Source: an uncultured Enterobacterales bacterium (GTDB taxonomy: Bacteria; Pseudomonadota; Gammaproteobacteria; Enterobacterales; Enterobacteriaceae). Taken from it: DNA of 41,831 nt. Position numbers and translations under genes: made by a program. Location of the stretch: positions 1-41,831 of the forward strand of contig CAMLBO010000036.1 in NCBI GenBank assembly GCA_946478305.1, written 5' to 3'. Shown here piece by piece: positions 32,113-41,817 of the stretch (positions within the stretch are counted from its first letter, which is position 1; each line of letters starts with the position of its first letter). The notes beneath the pieces are model-generated. The model made no database searches and was not told where the DNA came from. It was given only the letters and a program-made list of their open reading frames with translations.

Positions 32113-34005
32113 ATGAAAAAGACGATTCTCTCCATGCTGCTTTGCGCAAGTACCTCTGTCATGGCCGCCGAGCCGGTCAATATCACTATTCTGGGCACCT
32201 CCGATCTCCACGGGACTTTCGTACCCTGGGATTACTCAACCGACACTGAAAACCTGGCAGGCAGCCTGAGCCAGATCGCCACACAGGTGCATAAAGTCCG
32301 GGCGCAACAGCCGAATGTGATCCTGGTTGACGCCGGTGACACTATTCAGGGCAACTTCGTTGAGACTTTCAAGAACGATAAAACCAGCCCGATGATCCTC
32401 GGTTTTAACGCCCTGAACTACGATGTCTGGGTGATGGGCAATCACGAATTTGACTTCGGTCTCAAGGCGCTCGCTACTCCGCTCAGCCAGTTCAAAGGCA
32501 CGGCGCTGGCGGGGAATATTCTATGGGACAGCGGCAAGCCCTACCTGCCCGCCTATAAAATCATTGAACGTCAGGGCGTAAAGATCGGCATTATTGGCAT
32601 GGATACACCAATGACGGCCGAGTTTGCCAAAGACACTGACCGTATCAAAGGCCTGAACTTTACCGACCCGGTTAACGCAGTGAAAAAGGTGATTGCGGAA
32701 CTTCACGGGAAAGTTGACGCCATCGTGCTGGTCGCCCATATGGGCATCGATAACGAAAATCAGCGTCCTGGCACTGGTGTTGGCGATATTGCCCGCGCAA
32801 ACCCTGAGCTGGCGGCCATTGTGGCAGGCCATATGCACGTTAAAGTGGATAAAGAGGTGATAAACGGCGTGATCGTCACCGAACCCGACAAATATGGCCG
32901 GGCGCTTTCACGTATTGATTTGCAATTTGAGCAACAGAACGGCAAATACGTGCTGATCAACAAAGACAGCTACACCTACCCGATTAAGGGCATAACGTCG
33001 GACAAGCAGATGGAAGAGATCTACCAGCCTTTCCATAAAATCCTGCGCGCCAACGCCAACCGCCCGATTGCTCAACTGACCGGGCAGGATTTGGTACCGC
33101 CGGATGCCGTAAAAGGCATTCCTCAGGTGCATATCCAGGATACCGGCATCAGCGCGCTGTATCAGGAAGCGAGCCGTTATTACGCACCCAAAGCGCAGGT
33201 TATTGCGTTGCAGATCGACAATGACCGGCCAAAACTGAATGTGGGCACCATCACCGCCAAAGATATCGCCTTCAACTATCAGTATGCGGGCGGCGAAATC
33301 ACCGTCTATCAGCTCTCCGGCAAAGAGCTGAAGAAATACATGGAGTGGTCGGCAGGCTATTTTAATCAGCAGCGCGACGGTGACGTCACCTACAGCTTTA
33401 ACCCCCTGCGCCGCGCGTCCAAATATTCCACCAACGACTTCTTCGATGGCGTCACCTACACCATCGACCTGCGCAAACCGGCCGGGCAGCGTATTACCGA
33501 TCTGAAAATGAATGACGGCTCCCCGGTCACCGACAGCACGCTGATTCGTTTGGGCATGAACGCCTACCGTATGGGCCACCTGACCCAGAAAGGCGGCGCA
33601 CTGGAAGGCATGCAGTTCCCGGTACTGTCAGATACTAAGGTGGAATATGGTGAAGAAGCCGGAACCATCCGTAATCTCACCATCCGTTATCTGACCGACG
33701 TGAAGAAAGGCCAGTATCAGGGCAAGGCAGAACATCGCTGGAAACTGACCGGCATGGAAGGCTATGAGCGCGAACGTAAGATTGTGGATCAGTTACTGAA
33801 CGACGGCAAAATCAGCGTCCCGACCACGGAAGATGGCCGCTACACCAACGTGGCTTCTATCAACGTCAAGCCGTTGCTGTTTAGCGATGCTCAGGGTAAG
33901 AAGCAGCAGGTTACCGCGCTGCAACAGCAAATACAGAATGCCAACGATCCGGTGGTGAAAAAACAGCTGAGTGACCAGTTAGTGATTATTGAGGCAATTA
34001 ATTGA
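32113..34005 (+). CDS. Periplasmic 5'-nucleotidase/cyclic phosphodiesterase (UshA family)
   Basis: A bifunctional metallophosphatase/5'-nucleotidase of 630 residues. The signal peptide is residues 1-19 (SVMA-AEP). The N-terminal calcineurin-like domain has the metal-binding blocks GTSDLHG, DAGDTIQGN, GNHEFDFG, VAHMG and GHMHV. The C-terminal 5'-nucleotidase domain (from about 330) contains IAFNYQYAGGEITVYQLSGKELKKYMEWS and ends with a helical tail. It should release phosphate and nucleosides from extracellular nucleotides. It differs from UshA (550 aa) and CpdB (647 aa) in its motif wording, so the exact substrate is open. It is a single-gene unit with its own terminator, divergent from the porin. 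Confidence 0.87.
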   Translation: MKKTILSMLLCASTSVMAAEPVNITILGTSDLHGTFVPWDYSTDTENLAGSLSQIATQVHKVRAQQPNVILVDAGDTIQGNFVETFKNDKTSPMILGFNALNYDVWVMGNHEFDFGLKALATPLSQFKGTALAGNILWDSGKPYLPAYKIIERQGVKIGIIGMDTPMTAEFAKDTDRIKGLNFTDPVNAVKKVIAELHGKVDAIVLVAHMGIDNENQRPGTGVGDIARANPELAAIVAGHMHVKVDKEVINGVIVTEPDKYGRALSRIDLQFEQQNGKYVLINKDSYTYPIKGITSDKQMEEIYQPFHKILRANANRPIAQLTGQDLVPPDAVKGIPQVHIQDTGISALYQEASRYYAPKAQVIALQIDNDRPKLNVGTITAKDIAFNYQYAGGEITVYQLSGKELKKYMEWSAGYFNQQRDGDVTYSFNPLRRASKYSTNDFFDGVTYTIDLRKPAGQRITDLKMNDGSPVTDSTLIRLGMNAYRMGHLTQKGGALEGMQFPVLSDTKVEYGEEAGTIRNLTIRYLTDVKKGQYQGKAEHRWKLTGMEGYERERKIVDQLLNDGKISVPTTEDGRYTNVASINVKPLLFSDAQGKKQQVTALQQQIQNANDPVVKKQLSDQLVIIEAIN

Positions 34006-34046
34006 TAGAATAGCGTAAGAAGCAATAATCCCGCGTAACAACTAAG

Positions 34047-34079
34047 GCCGCTCGCTTATAAACGGGCGGCTTGCTTTTT
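34047..34079 (+). terminator. Terminator after the 5'-nucleotidase gene
   Basis: GCCGCTCG (34047-34054), an 8-base loop, CGGGCGGC (34063-34070), then TTGCTTTTT. Eight pairs with one G-T. Confidence 0.85.
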
Positions 34080-34149
34080 GTTCAACAGCACAGGATAATT
34101 CCCCTTATAACTTTACCATTTTTGTATTTAGCATCTTCAGGGAAAAAAG

Positions 34150-35292
34150 ATGAAGGGTTTTGATTATAGGAAAAAGCACCGAAAGCTTAAACAAGACATA
34201 AGTAATATTCGGATTAGTTTTTTGAAATTACGGTCATTAATAAGAAAGCGTGTTTCAAAAAAAATTGACCTTAAAGACAAGCCGCAGCTAAAGGTCCTCA
34301 TTCTCAGAACCGGAGATGAAATTGGGGATGCTGTAATATTGACAGGGCTAGCCAAAAAATTACACGATGCGGGATACCAGGTTAACTTTCTTGGCGGTAA
34401 ATCGTGTGAAAATTTGTTCTCCCACACAGATTTCGTGTACAAGGTTTTTCTATACGATCGGGATAGGTCGCCACGCAGGCTGAAGCGAGAGGGTTTCGAT
34501 ATTGTCATCGATTTGAATGATATCTTAACCTTCAGAAGAATAAATCTGATATATAAGATCAATGCTAACATCACCATTGGATTTAATAAATCAAGATATC
34601 CAATGTATTCCGACTCTATTGAATTCATGGATAAAGACATTCATATTACGGAACGCTATAAGAAAGTATTGGACCTGCTTGAGATTGACTCTGCCAACTA
34701 TGAATATTCACTGGGTATTAGTGAGGAGGATGAAAAGATCATTTGTGACAAATTGTCATCAAAGAGATTCAACTATTTAATCGCATTAAACCCACTGACC
34801 AGCTCTCTGGATAAAAACTTGTCCAAAAGGCAAGTTGAAGAAATTATATTATTCATCAGAAAAAACTACCAGAACATTGGCATAATCCTCATCGGCAAGT
34901 ATGAAAAAATAGCCGAATTTCAAACTGATGGATGTATTATCTTTCCTGAAAGTACGATCAGTTTTGCCGCAGCGATGGTGAAAAATGCAGATTTAATCAT
35001 CACACCAGACACATCCATTGTTCATTTATCCCGAACTTTCAATAAAAAAATGATCGCTCTCTATAATAATGGAAGAATAGAGGAAACCGGATTCCTTGCC
35101 TATAATATGTGGCTTCCTGATTATGAAAATGCAACGGTCATTCGTGTCAACACGCCCAATATCTGTGAGTTTAGTTCAAAGGAAATTATTGATAAAATTA
35201 AAGACATTATTCCGAGTGAGTTGCTTAAATCATCAGAACAACCTCAAGCCGTAGCCAATTTAACTCAGGAAGATACGTTGTCTGTCGCTTAA
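34150..35292 (+). CDS. Family 9 glycosyltransferase (heptosyltransferase-like)
   Basis: A 380-residue protein with the GT9 (ADP-heptose:LPS heptosyltransferase) fold: N-terminal basic segment, then LKVLILRTGDEIGDAVILTGLAKKLHDAGYQVNFLGG (first Rossmann domain), IALNPLTSSLDKNLS (start of the second), and the nucleotide-sugar binding stretch AAMVKNADLIITPDTSIVHLSRTFNKKMIALY. It probably transfers a sugar to lipopolysaccharide core or another surface glycan. The codons are clearly richer in A and T than the flanking genes (Lys AAA, Ile ATA, Asn AAT are frequent), which suggests foreign origin. There is no other glycan gene nearby. CAGGGAAAAAAG precedes the ATG. Acceptor and donor are unknown. Confidence 0.8.
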   Translation: MKGFDYRKKHRKLKQDISNIRISFLKLRSLIRKRVSKKIDLKDKPQLKVLILRTGDEIGDAVILTGLAKKLHDAGYQVNFLGGKSCENLFSHTDFVYKVFLYDRDRSPRRLKREGFDIVIDLNDILTFRRINLIYKINANITIGFNKSRYPMYSDSIEFMDKDIHITERYKKVLDLLEIDSANYEYSLGISEEDEKIICDKLSSKRFNYLIALNPLTSSLDKNLSKRQVEEIILFIRKNYQNIGIILIGKYEKIAEFQTDGCIIFPESTISFAAAMVKNADLIITPDTSIVHLSRTFNKKMIALYNNGRIEETGFLAYNMWLPDYENATVIRVNTPNICEFSSKEIIDKIKDIIPSELLKSSEQPQAVANLTQEDTLSVA

Positions 35293-35293
35293 A

Positions 35294-35337
35294 AACTGCA
35301 CCTTAATCAGTTGCTATCCAACTTTTCGGGTGCAGTT
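35294..35337. terminator. Inverted repeat between the GT9 gene and dppF
   Basis: AACTGCACC (35294-35302) and GGTGCAGTT (35329-35337) are perfect 9-base arms with a 26-base loop, directly after the GT9 stop codon. The genes converge here, so it may end either transcript, although no clean T-run follows. A second small hairpin GTAAG-AAAAAA-CTTAC (35346-35361) covers the dppF stop. Confidence 0.5.
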
Positions 35338-35357
35338 GTCGCGAAGTAAGAAAAAAC

Positions 35358-36389
35358 TTACGCCTGCCCCGCCTCAACCAGTGGCTGGGTCTTGCCCATC
35401 TCATCCTGATCTACCGCGAAACAGGCCACCAGCTGGTCGCCGTACTGTTTCAGCTGCGGCTGGAACTGGGTACAGGTGGTGAAAGCACGGCGGCAGCGGG
35501 CATTGAACGCACAACCGGCTGGCGGATTGAGCGGGCTTGGCAGCTCACCGGTCAACTTGATGCGCTCACGGCGCTCATCCGGGTTCAGGCGCGGCGTAGC
35601 CGACAGCAATGCCTGCGTGTACGGATGGCGTGGATTGTTGAAGATGGCGTCTTTCGGCCCCTTCTCCACGCAGCGGCCGAGGTACATCACCATCACTTCA
35701 TCGGCAATGTGTTCAACCACTGACAGGTCATGGGAGATGAAGACGTATGAGAGCCCCAGATCCTGCTGTAAATCCATCATCAGGTTCAGAACCTGCGCAC
35801 GTACGGACACGTCGAGCGCCGATACCGGTTCATCGGCGATGACCACGTCCGGGTCAAGCATCAGGCCGCGCGCAATGGCAATACGCTGACGCTGACCGCC
35901 GGAAAACATGTGCGGATAGCGGTCGTAGTGCTCGGTTTTCAGACCCACTTTCGCCATCATCGCCAGCGCTTTTTCACGGCGCTCGGCGCTGGTCAGTTTG
36001 GTGTTGATCAGCAACGGCTCTTCGAGGATCTGCCCAACTTTCTTACGTGGGTTCAGCGATCCGTAAGGATTCTGGAACACGATTTGGATCTTCTGACGGC
36101 GCAGCTTTTCGGCGGTGGCATCAGGTTTAAGCAGATCTTGCCCGCGGTAATAGAGCTCACCGCCGGTTGGAACTTCAATCATCGTCAGCAGGCGGCCGAG
36201 AGTGGATTTACCGCAGCCTGACTCGCCAACCACGGCCAGCGTTTTGCCGCGTTCAAGGTCAAACGAGACGCCGTCGAGGGCTTTCACCGTGCGCTCAGGG
36301 GCAAACAGCCCCTTCTTCACCGGGTAGTGTTTTTTCAGGTCAATCGCCTGCAACAGAGGCGCTGACTGGGTGGGGTTTTCATGACTCAT
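35358..36389 (-). CDS. dppF: Dipeptide ABC transporter ATP-binding protein DppF
   Basis: One of the two ATPases of the dipeptide importer, 343 residues. Walker [11 protein letters not shown]-loop in [12 protein letters not shown], signature SGGQRQR and Walker B VVIADEP are intact, and the C-terminal oligopeptide-ABC domain has a cysteine pattern ([15 protein letters not shown]...ACF) that usually carries an iron-sulfur cluster. [16 protein letters not shown] matches E. coli DppF. The start is the ATG of MSHENPTQ with GGAG upstream; the open frame runs further 5' inside dppD. It overlaps the end of dppD by 11 bases. Confidence 0.96.
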   Translation of the reverse strand: MSHENPTQSAPLLQAIDLKKHYPVKKGLFAPERTVKALDGVSFDLERGKTLAVVGESGCGKSTLGRLLTMIEVPTGGELYYRGQDLLKPDATAEKLRRQKIQIVFQNPYGSLNPRKKVGQILEEPLLINTKLTSAERREKALAMMAKVGLKTEHYDRYPHMFSGGQRQRIAIARGLMLDPDVVIADEPVSALDVSVRAQVLNLMMDLQQDLGLSYVFISHDLSVVEHIADEVMVMYLGRCVEKGPKDAIFNNPRHPYTQALLSATPRLNPDERRERIKLTGELPSPLNPPAGCAFNARCRRAFTTCTQFQPQLKQYGDQLVACFAVDQDEMGKTQPLVEAGQA

Positions 36390-37404
36390 AGGTAGGTCTC
36401 CCGGCATCATCCAGCGGATAATGGCACTTCGACTGACGCCCGTTAGCCAGGTCGCGCAGCGCAGGTTCTTCTTTACGACAGAGATCGGTTGCATACGGGC
36501 AACGCGGATTCAGCAGACAACCGCTCGGACGGTCATATTTCCCCGGCACCACGCCCGGCAATGACTGTAAACGGGCCTTGTCAGCGGCGAATTCCGGCAG
36601 CGATCGCAGCAGCGCCTGGGTATATGGATGGCGCGGCGCACGGAAAATCTCCGTGGCTTTGGCCGACTCCACTACCTGACCGGCATACATCACGATAATG
36701 TGCTGCGCCGCTTCGGCGACCAGCGCCAAATCGTGGGTGATCAGCATCAGCGCCATGTTCTCTTTCTGCTGCAACTCCAGCAGCAGTTCGATGATCTGCG
36801 CCTGAATGGTCACGTCCAGCGCCGTTGTTGGCTCGTCGGCGATCAGCAGTTTTGGCCGGCAGGCAATCGCCATGGCGATCATCACGCGCTGACTCATCCC
36901 ACCGGAAAGCTGATGCGGATAGACATCGAGGCGTGAAGCCGGATCAGGAATACCCACCAGATTGAGCAAATCGATGGTGCGCTGACGACGGGTCTTTTTA
37001 TTGCCCCCCTGATGCACCTTGATGGCTTCCATTATCTGGAAACCCACCGTGTAGCAAGGGTTGAGGCTGGTCATCGGGTCCTGGAAAATCATCGCGACTT
37101 CGGCACCGACAATCTGGCGGCGCTCTTTTTCGCTCATCTTTTGCAGGTCGCGTCCGCCAAACTCCAGCGTCTCAGCCATCACTTTGCCGGGGAAGTCGAT
37201 AAGCCCCATCAGCGCCAGTGAACTGACCGATTTACCGGAGCCGGACTCGCCCACAATCCCGACCACTTCGCCCTGTTTTACGCTGTAGCTGATCCGGTCC
37301 ACGGCGCGGAATGGCGTACCTTCGTCACCAAAGTGAACGGAGAGTTTATCCACGGTCAGCAGCGTTTTGCCAACCGGTACTTCTTGAATTAATGTGGTTT
37401 CCAT
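36379..37404 (-). CDS. dppD: Dipeptide ABC transporter ATP-binding protein DppD
   Basis: The other ATPase of the importer, 341 residues. Walker [10 protein letters not shown]-loop [19 protein letters not shown], signature LSGGMSQR, Walker B LLIADEP and the H-loop [11 protein letters not shown] are present, with the C-terminal cysteine motif [16 protein letters not shown]. coli DppD starts [16 protein letters not shown]; here about a dozen extra residues ([15 protein letters not shown]) precede the same core. The start is the ATG with GGGACGAG upstream. Ten bases separate it from dppC. Confidence 0.96.
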   Translation of the reverse strand: METTLIQEVPVGKTLLTVDKLSVHFGDEGTPFRAVDRISYSVKQGEVVGIVGESGSGKSVSSLALMGLIDFPGKVMAETLEFGGRDLQKMSEKERRQIVGAEVAMIFQDPMTSLNPCYTVGFQIMEAIKVHQGGNKKTRRQRTIDLLNLVGIPDPASRLDVYPHQLSGGMSQRVMIAMAIACRPKLLIADEPTTALDVTIQAQIIELLLELQQKENMALMLITHDLALVAEAAQHIIVMYAGQVVESAKATEIFRAPRHPYTQALLRSLPEFAADKARLQSLPGVVPGKYDRPSGCLLNPRCPYATDLCRKEEPALRDLANGRQSKCHYPLDDAGRPTYES

Positions 37405-37414
37405 CTCTCGTCCC

Positions 37415-38329
37415 TTACTGCTTGAGTTTAGGATCAAGGGCGTCGCGCAGACCGTCACCCATCAGGTTAAATGCCAGTACCGTCAGCAAAATCACCACGC
37501 CTGGGAAGGTCACGACCCACCATGCGCTTTGGGCGAACTGCAATACGTCGGACAGCATAGTGCCCCACTCAGGCGTTGGCGGCTGTGCGCCCATGCCGAG
37601 GAAGCCGAGAGCCGCCATATCCAGAATGGCGTTGGAGAAACCGAGCGAGGCCTGAACGATCAGCGGTGCTAAGCAGTTAGGCAGAATGTTGACGAACATC
37701 TGACGGGTCGCACCGGCCCCCGCCACGCGCGATGCGGTGACGTAGTCGCGGTTCACTTCCACCAGCACCGCCGCACGCGTTAAACGCACGTAGTGTGGTA
37801 GGGCGACGAAGGTCAGGGCCAGCGAGGCATTGACGATAGACGGGCCGAAAATCGCCACCAGCACCAGCGCCAGCAGCAGGCTTGGCAATGCCAGCATGAT
37901 GTCGACGATGCGCATGATCGCGGCATCAATCACGCCGCCGTAGTAACCGGCAAACAGACCGAAGATGACCCCAAGGATCAAGGAGAGCACCACCACCAGA
38001 CAACCGACCAACAGCGACAGACGCGCGCCATACATCAGGCGGCTGAGAATATCGCGGCCGACGTCATCGGTGCCTAACAGGAATTTCCAGCTGCCGCCCT
38101 GCATCCAGACCGGCGGGCGCAGCAGCGCGTCACGGAACTGTTCAGCCGGCGCGTGCGGGGCGAGAACGTTGGCACCAATCGCAATGATCAGCATGATAAT
38201 GATGTAAACCAGACCGGTAACGGCCCCTTTGTTGCGCTTAAAATAGTGCCAGAATTCGCGCAGTGGCGGCATCGGCGTTGGCGCAGCCGTCACGATTTCA
38301 TTCGCAACGGGCTCTGTAACCTGAGACAT
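37415..38329 (-). CDS. dppC: Dipeptide ABC transporter permease DppC
   Basis: Inner membrane permease of 304 residues (E. coli 300). Six transmembrane segments, an OppC-type N-terminal region ([33 protein letters not shown]), and the EAA-like coupling loop [21 protein letters not shown] near residue 200 that contacts the ATPases. Ten bases separate it from dppB, so the four distal genes form one translation-dense unit. Confidence 0.96.
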   Translation of the reverse strand: MSQVTEPVANEIVTAAPTPMPPLREFWHYFKRNKGAVTGLVYIIIMLIIAIGANVLAPHAPAEQFRDALLRPPVWMQGGSWKFLLGTDDVGRDILSRLMYGARLSLLVGCLVVVLSLILGVIFGLFAGYYGGVIDAAIMRIVDIMLALPSLLLALVLVAIFGPSIVNASLALTFVALPHYVRLTRAAVLVEVNRDYVTASRVAGAGATRQMFVNILPNCLAPLIVQASLGFSNAILDMAALGFLGMGAQPPTPEWGTMLSDVLQFAQSAWWVVTFPGVVILLTVLAFNLMGDGLRDALDPKLKQ

Positions 38330-38339
38330 AGTGCGCCCC

Positions 38340-39359
38340 TTATTTTCTATGACGAATACGCGGATTGACCACGCCGTAGAGCACGTCTACCAGCAGGTTA
38401 ACCACGATAATCAGAATGGCGACCAGCAATACCCCGCCCTGTACGACCGGATAGTCGCGGCGTTGCAATGCATCAATCAGCCAGCGGCCAAGCCCCGGCC
38501 AGGAGAAGATGGTTTCCGTGAGGATGGCACCGCCGAGCAGCGTCCCGACCTGCAGACCAATGATGGTGACGACCGGCAGCAGTGCGTTACGCAGGGCGTG
38601 GACGACAATCACTCGCATACGGCTGACGCCCTTGGCGCGCGCGGTACGGATGTAGTCTTCGCCCAGCACTTCCAGCATGGAAGAACGGGTCATACGCACA
38701 ATAACCGCCAGAGGAATGGTACCGAGCACCAGGGCCGGTAGAATCATGTGCATCACGGCATCTTTGAAGTCACCCGGTTCGCCCCAAATCAGCGAGTCGA
38801 TCAGCATAAAGCCGGTCAAGGGTTGGCTGTCGTCGAGGAACACCGTATCGCTTATTCGCCCCGATACGGGCGTGAGATTGAGCTGCACCGAGACCAGCAT
38901 CACCAGCATGATCCCCCACCAGAAGATGGGCATCGAATAACCGGTCAGTGAGATACCGACCGCCGTGTGGTCGAAGATGGATCCGCGTTTAACCGCAGCC
39001 AGCACCCCCACCGGAATACCGACGATCACCGCGAAAAGCATGGCACAGATGCCTAATTCCAGCGTCGCTTTAAAGCGCGGCACAAACTCTTGCCAGACCG
39101 GAATACGGCTCTTTAACGACACGCCTAAATCACCGTGCAGCACGCCGTTCACATAGTGGAAGTATTGTTGATAAAGAGGCTTGTCGAGCCCCATCTCTGC
39201 CATCAACTGAGCGTGGCGCTCGGCAGAAATACCGCGTTCTCCGGCCATGATGGTCACCGGGTCACCTGGGATCATGTGCACGAAGGCAAAAGTCAGCAAA
39301 GTTATGCCGATAAACGTTGGGATAACTAACCCCAAACGTCGGAGTATGAACTGAAACAT
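38340..39359 (-). CDS. dppB: Dipeptide ABC transporter permease DppB
   Basis: Inner membrane permease of 339 residues, as in E. coli. N-terminal signature MFQFILRRLGLVIPTFIGITLLTFAFVHMIPGDP, six membrane segments and the coupling loop YIRTARAKGVSRMRVIVVHALRNALLP. It is separated from dppA by 174 bases containing a hairpin, which is expected to lower expression relative to the binding protein. Confidence 0.96.
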   Translation of the reverse strand: MFQFILRRLGLVIPTFIGITLLTFAFVHMIPGDPVTIMAGERGISAERHAQLMAEMGLDKPLYQQYFHYVNGVLHGDLGVSLKSRIPVWQEFVPRFKATLELGICAMLFAVIVGIPVGVLAAVKRGSIFDHTAVGISLTGYSMPIFWWGIMLVMLVSVQLNLTPVSGRISDTVFLDDSQPLTGFMLIDSLIWGEPGDFKDAVMHMILPALVLGTIPLAVIVRMTRSSMLEVLGEDYIRTARAKGVSRMRVIVVHALRNALLPVVTIIGLQVGTLLGGAILTETIFSWPGLGRWLIDALQRRDYPVVQGGVLLVAILIIVVNLLVDVLYGVVNPRIRHRK

Positions 39360-39382
39360 ATCCCGTACTCTCTGTATAAAAT

Positions 39383-39408
39383 GCCCGGAGAACCGTAGCT
39401 CGCCGGGC
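39383..39408 (-). terminator. Attenuating hairpin between dppA and dppB
   Basis: On the minus strand: GCCCGG (39408-39403), a 14-base loop, CCGGGC (39388-39383), followed by ATTTTAT. A short GC stem with a weak U-run, suited to partial termination or to stabilising the dppA message. The remainder of the 174-base gap shows nothing else clear. Confidence 0.65.
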
Positions 39409-39533
39409 TTATTGTTAGCTCACATTTTTTCTTAACGAATGAATTCAAGGCTGTACTGAATGGCCCGCGAACAAGGCGAAGATTGCGAGCACCGCACAAC
39501 GCAGTTCCCGGATCATTCAGTAAGCTGTCAATG

Positions 39534-41141
39534 TCACTCGATTGAGACGTTTTCGAAGTGGTGCTTGCCGAGTGGATCGACGACATAGCCTTTAACTTCT
39601 TTGCGCACTGGCTCATACACGGTGGAGTGAGCGATGATCAGCGCAGGCGCCTGGTCATGCATCACAACCTGAGCCTGTTGGTACAGCGCAACACGTTTGG
39701 CGTGATCGGATTCTGCACGGGCTGGCTGAATCAGATCTTCAAACGGCTTGTAGCACCAGCGTGAATAGTTAGAGCCATCTTTCGCCGCCGCACAGCTAAA
39801 CAGGGTGGCGAAGAAGTTGTCCGGATCCCCATTGTCCCCGGTCCAACCCATCATCACAGACTGATGCTCACCGGCTTTGGCGCGTTTCAGGTACTCGCCC
39901 CACTCGTAGGTCACGATATTGGCTTTAACGCCGACTTTCGCCCAGTCAGACTGAATCATCTCAGCCATACGACGTGCGTTCGGGTTGTACGGACGCTGAA
40001 CCGGCATTGCCCACAGATCGATAGTGAAACCATCGGCGTGGCCCGCTTCTTTCAGCAACTCTTTGGCTTTGGCAGGATCATACGGGTAATCCACTACGTC
40101 TTTGTTGTAGCCCCACATGGTGGGTGGGATCAGGTTCTTAGCCGACTGGCCAGCACCCTGATAAACCGCATCGATGATGGCCTGTTTGTTCACCGCCATG
40201 GTCAGTGCCTGACGCACTTTCACTTCATCCAGCGGTTTTTTCTCTACGTTGAAGGAGAGATAACCGACGTTCAGACCTGGCTGTTGCATCAGGTTGATGG
40301 TGTTGTCTTTCTTCATTGCCGCGATATCAGCCGGGTTCGGGTACGGCATCACCTGGCATTCGTTTTTCTGCAATTTCGCATAACGGATAGAGGCGTCAGG
40401 CGTGATGGAGAAGACTAAACGGTCGATCTTCGGCTTGGTACCCCAGTAGCCTGGGAAGGCTTTGTACAGAATGCGGGAGTCTTTCTGATATTGCAGCAGC
40501 TGGAATGGACCAGTACCGATTGGATTGAGGTCAACTTTCTCAGGGGTTTTCGCTTTCAGCATGTTGTCAGCATATTCCGCTGACAAAATGGATGCGAAGT
40601 CCATACCGAGGTCAGCCAGGAATGGGGCTTCCGGACGATTCAGGACGAACTGAACGGTATTGTCATCCACTTTGACGATCTTGTTAATCAAGTCGCCCAT
40701 GCCCATGCCTTCGAAGTATTCGTAGCTGCCGCCAGAAACACCGTGGTACGGGTTATTTTTGTCTAGCTGACGCTCAAACGAGTAAACCACATCGTCTGCG
40801 TTGAAATCACGGGTCGGTTTGAAGTCTTTGTTATCCTGCCATTTCACGCCTTTGCGCAGATGGAAGGTATAGGTTTTGCCGTCAGGGGAGATATCCCACT
40901 TCTCAGCCAGACCCGGCTCCAATTCAGTGGTGCCGATTTTGAATTCGACCAGACGGTTGTAAATAGGCACGGAGCTGGCGTCGTAAGTGGTACCAGAGGT
41001 GAACAACTGCGGGTTAAAACCTTCAGGCGAACCTTCAGAACAATACACTAACGTTTTTGCCTGTACGCTGGCGGCCACGGTCAGCGCAATCAGGCCAATA
41101 CCGAATTTCAGTATCCCTGCTTTTCCCAAGGAGATTGTCAT
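39534..41141 (-). CDS. dppA: Periplasmic dipeptide-binding protein DppA
   Basis: Substrate-binding protein of the dipeptide importer, also used for heme and as a chemotaxis partner of Tap in E. coli. 535 residues, as usual. Signal peptide 1-28 (cleavage after VQA), mature start KTLVYCSEGSPEGFNPQ, then the SBP_bac_5 pattern including PGLAEKWDISPDGKTYTFHLRKGVKWQD. Cys pairs YCSEG, NECQVM and FSCAAAKDGSNYSRWC are kept. GGAG lies eight bases before the ATG. First gene of dppABCDF; its leader carries a CA-rich stretch typical of GcvB regulation. Confidence 0.97.
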   Translation of the reverse strand: MTISLGKAGILKFGIGLIALTVAASVQAKTLVYCSEGSPEGFNPQLFTSGTTYDASSVPIYNRLVEFKIGTTELEPGLAEKWDISPDGKTYTFHLRKGVKWQDNKDFKPTRDFNADDVVYSFERQLDKNNPYHGVSGGSYEYFEGMGMGDLINKIVKVDDNTVQFVLNRPEAPFLADLGMDFASILSAEYADNMLKAKTPEKVDLNPIGTGPFQLLQYQKDSRILYKAFPGYWGTKPKIDRLVFSITPDASIRYAKLQKNECQVMPYPNPADIAAMKKDNTINLMQQPGLNVGYLSFNVEKKPLDEVKVRQALTMAVNKQAIIDAVYQGAGQSAKNLIPPTMWGYNKDVVDYPYDPAKAKELLKEAGHADGFTIDLWAMPVQRPYNPNARRMAEMIQSDWAKVGVKANIVTYEWGEYLKRAKAGEHQSVMMGWTGDNGDPDNFFATLFSCAAAKDGSNYSRWCYKPFEDLIQPARAESDHAKRVALYQQAQVVMHDQAPALIIAHSTVYEPVRKEVKGYVVDPLGKHHFENVSIE

Positions 41142-41164
41142 CGCTTTTGCTCCATTTATTAATG

Positions 41165-41190
41165 GTGATGTGGATGTGTGTGTTGTGTTT
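41165..41190 (-). promoter_or_regulatory. CA-rich leader element, likely GcvB target
   Basis: On the minus strand the dppA leader reads ACACAACACACACAT, then CCACATCACC, about 25-50 bases before the start codon. The R1 region of the small RNA GcvB is G/U-rich and pairs with just such CA-rich leaders; dppA is a classic GcvB target in E. coli and Salmonella. Predicted effect: repression of dpp translation in rich medium. Confidence 0.65.
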
Positions 41191-41780
41191 GCAGCTCACG
41201 CGACCCTTTATTTTTTATTTACGGGTGGCTGTGTTGCCCCATTCGCTGCGGAAAGTGTTTCCAGAAAAGGAAGGAACGCTTAGGGAGCGCTTTTTTCAGA
41301 CAAATTCCGTAAACATAGCGTTACAGAAAGTTACCGGAAAAATCTTCTGGTCTGACTTCGGGCTCTCAATTTGGCAACTCTGAAGGATGACGTCAATATA
41401 ACCAATAGGCATTTACAAAGACTGTGAGTAACAGCAAACAAACATAAAAAAACCTTTCTTTAACATTTACAGGACGAATGTCCAGTCCAAAAAGAGAAAG
41501 TCAACACATTCAGCTTCAAAGCTCACCATTTCCAGCGGTTTACCCCGCTTTAAATCCACAAAAATTAATTGCCAAATGATGATTATATGAACGGTTATTT
41601 GTAAGAACGGGGTAAAAAGCAGCGGAAAATGCTGGTCAGGGGGGTTATCCGGGCAAGTCAATGTAAAGCCAGACGACACGCTGGGGCGCCAAAACAGGGC
41701 CTTTGCTCTGGAATGGTGCAGAGATGCACGAGGGGGTCAGAAAAGGGAAGAGCGAAGAAGAGATGCAGGGTATTTAGACG
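41191..41780. other. dppA upstream region, no gene seen
   Basis: About 590 bases between the dppA leader and the proK terminator. The dppA promoter must lie here but I cannot place it confidently. Small open frames are present on both strands without ribosome sites or recognisable products. The stretch 41400-41600 is AT-rich. Confidence 0.5.
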
Positions 41781-41811
41781 AAAAAAAACCTGCTTTAAAA
41801 AGCAGGTTTTT
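41781..41811 (-). terminator. Terminator of proK (usable in both directions)
   Basis: AAAAACCTGCTT (41784-41795), loop TAAA, AAGCAGGTTTTT (41800-41811), flanked by A-runs on one side and T-runs on the other. On the minus strand it follows the tRNA 3' end by six bases and ends in eight T. Confidence 0.9.
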
Positions 41812-41817
41812 CGAATG

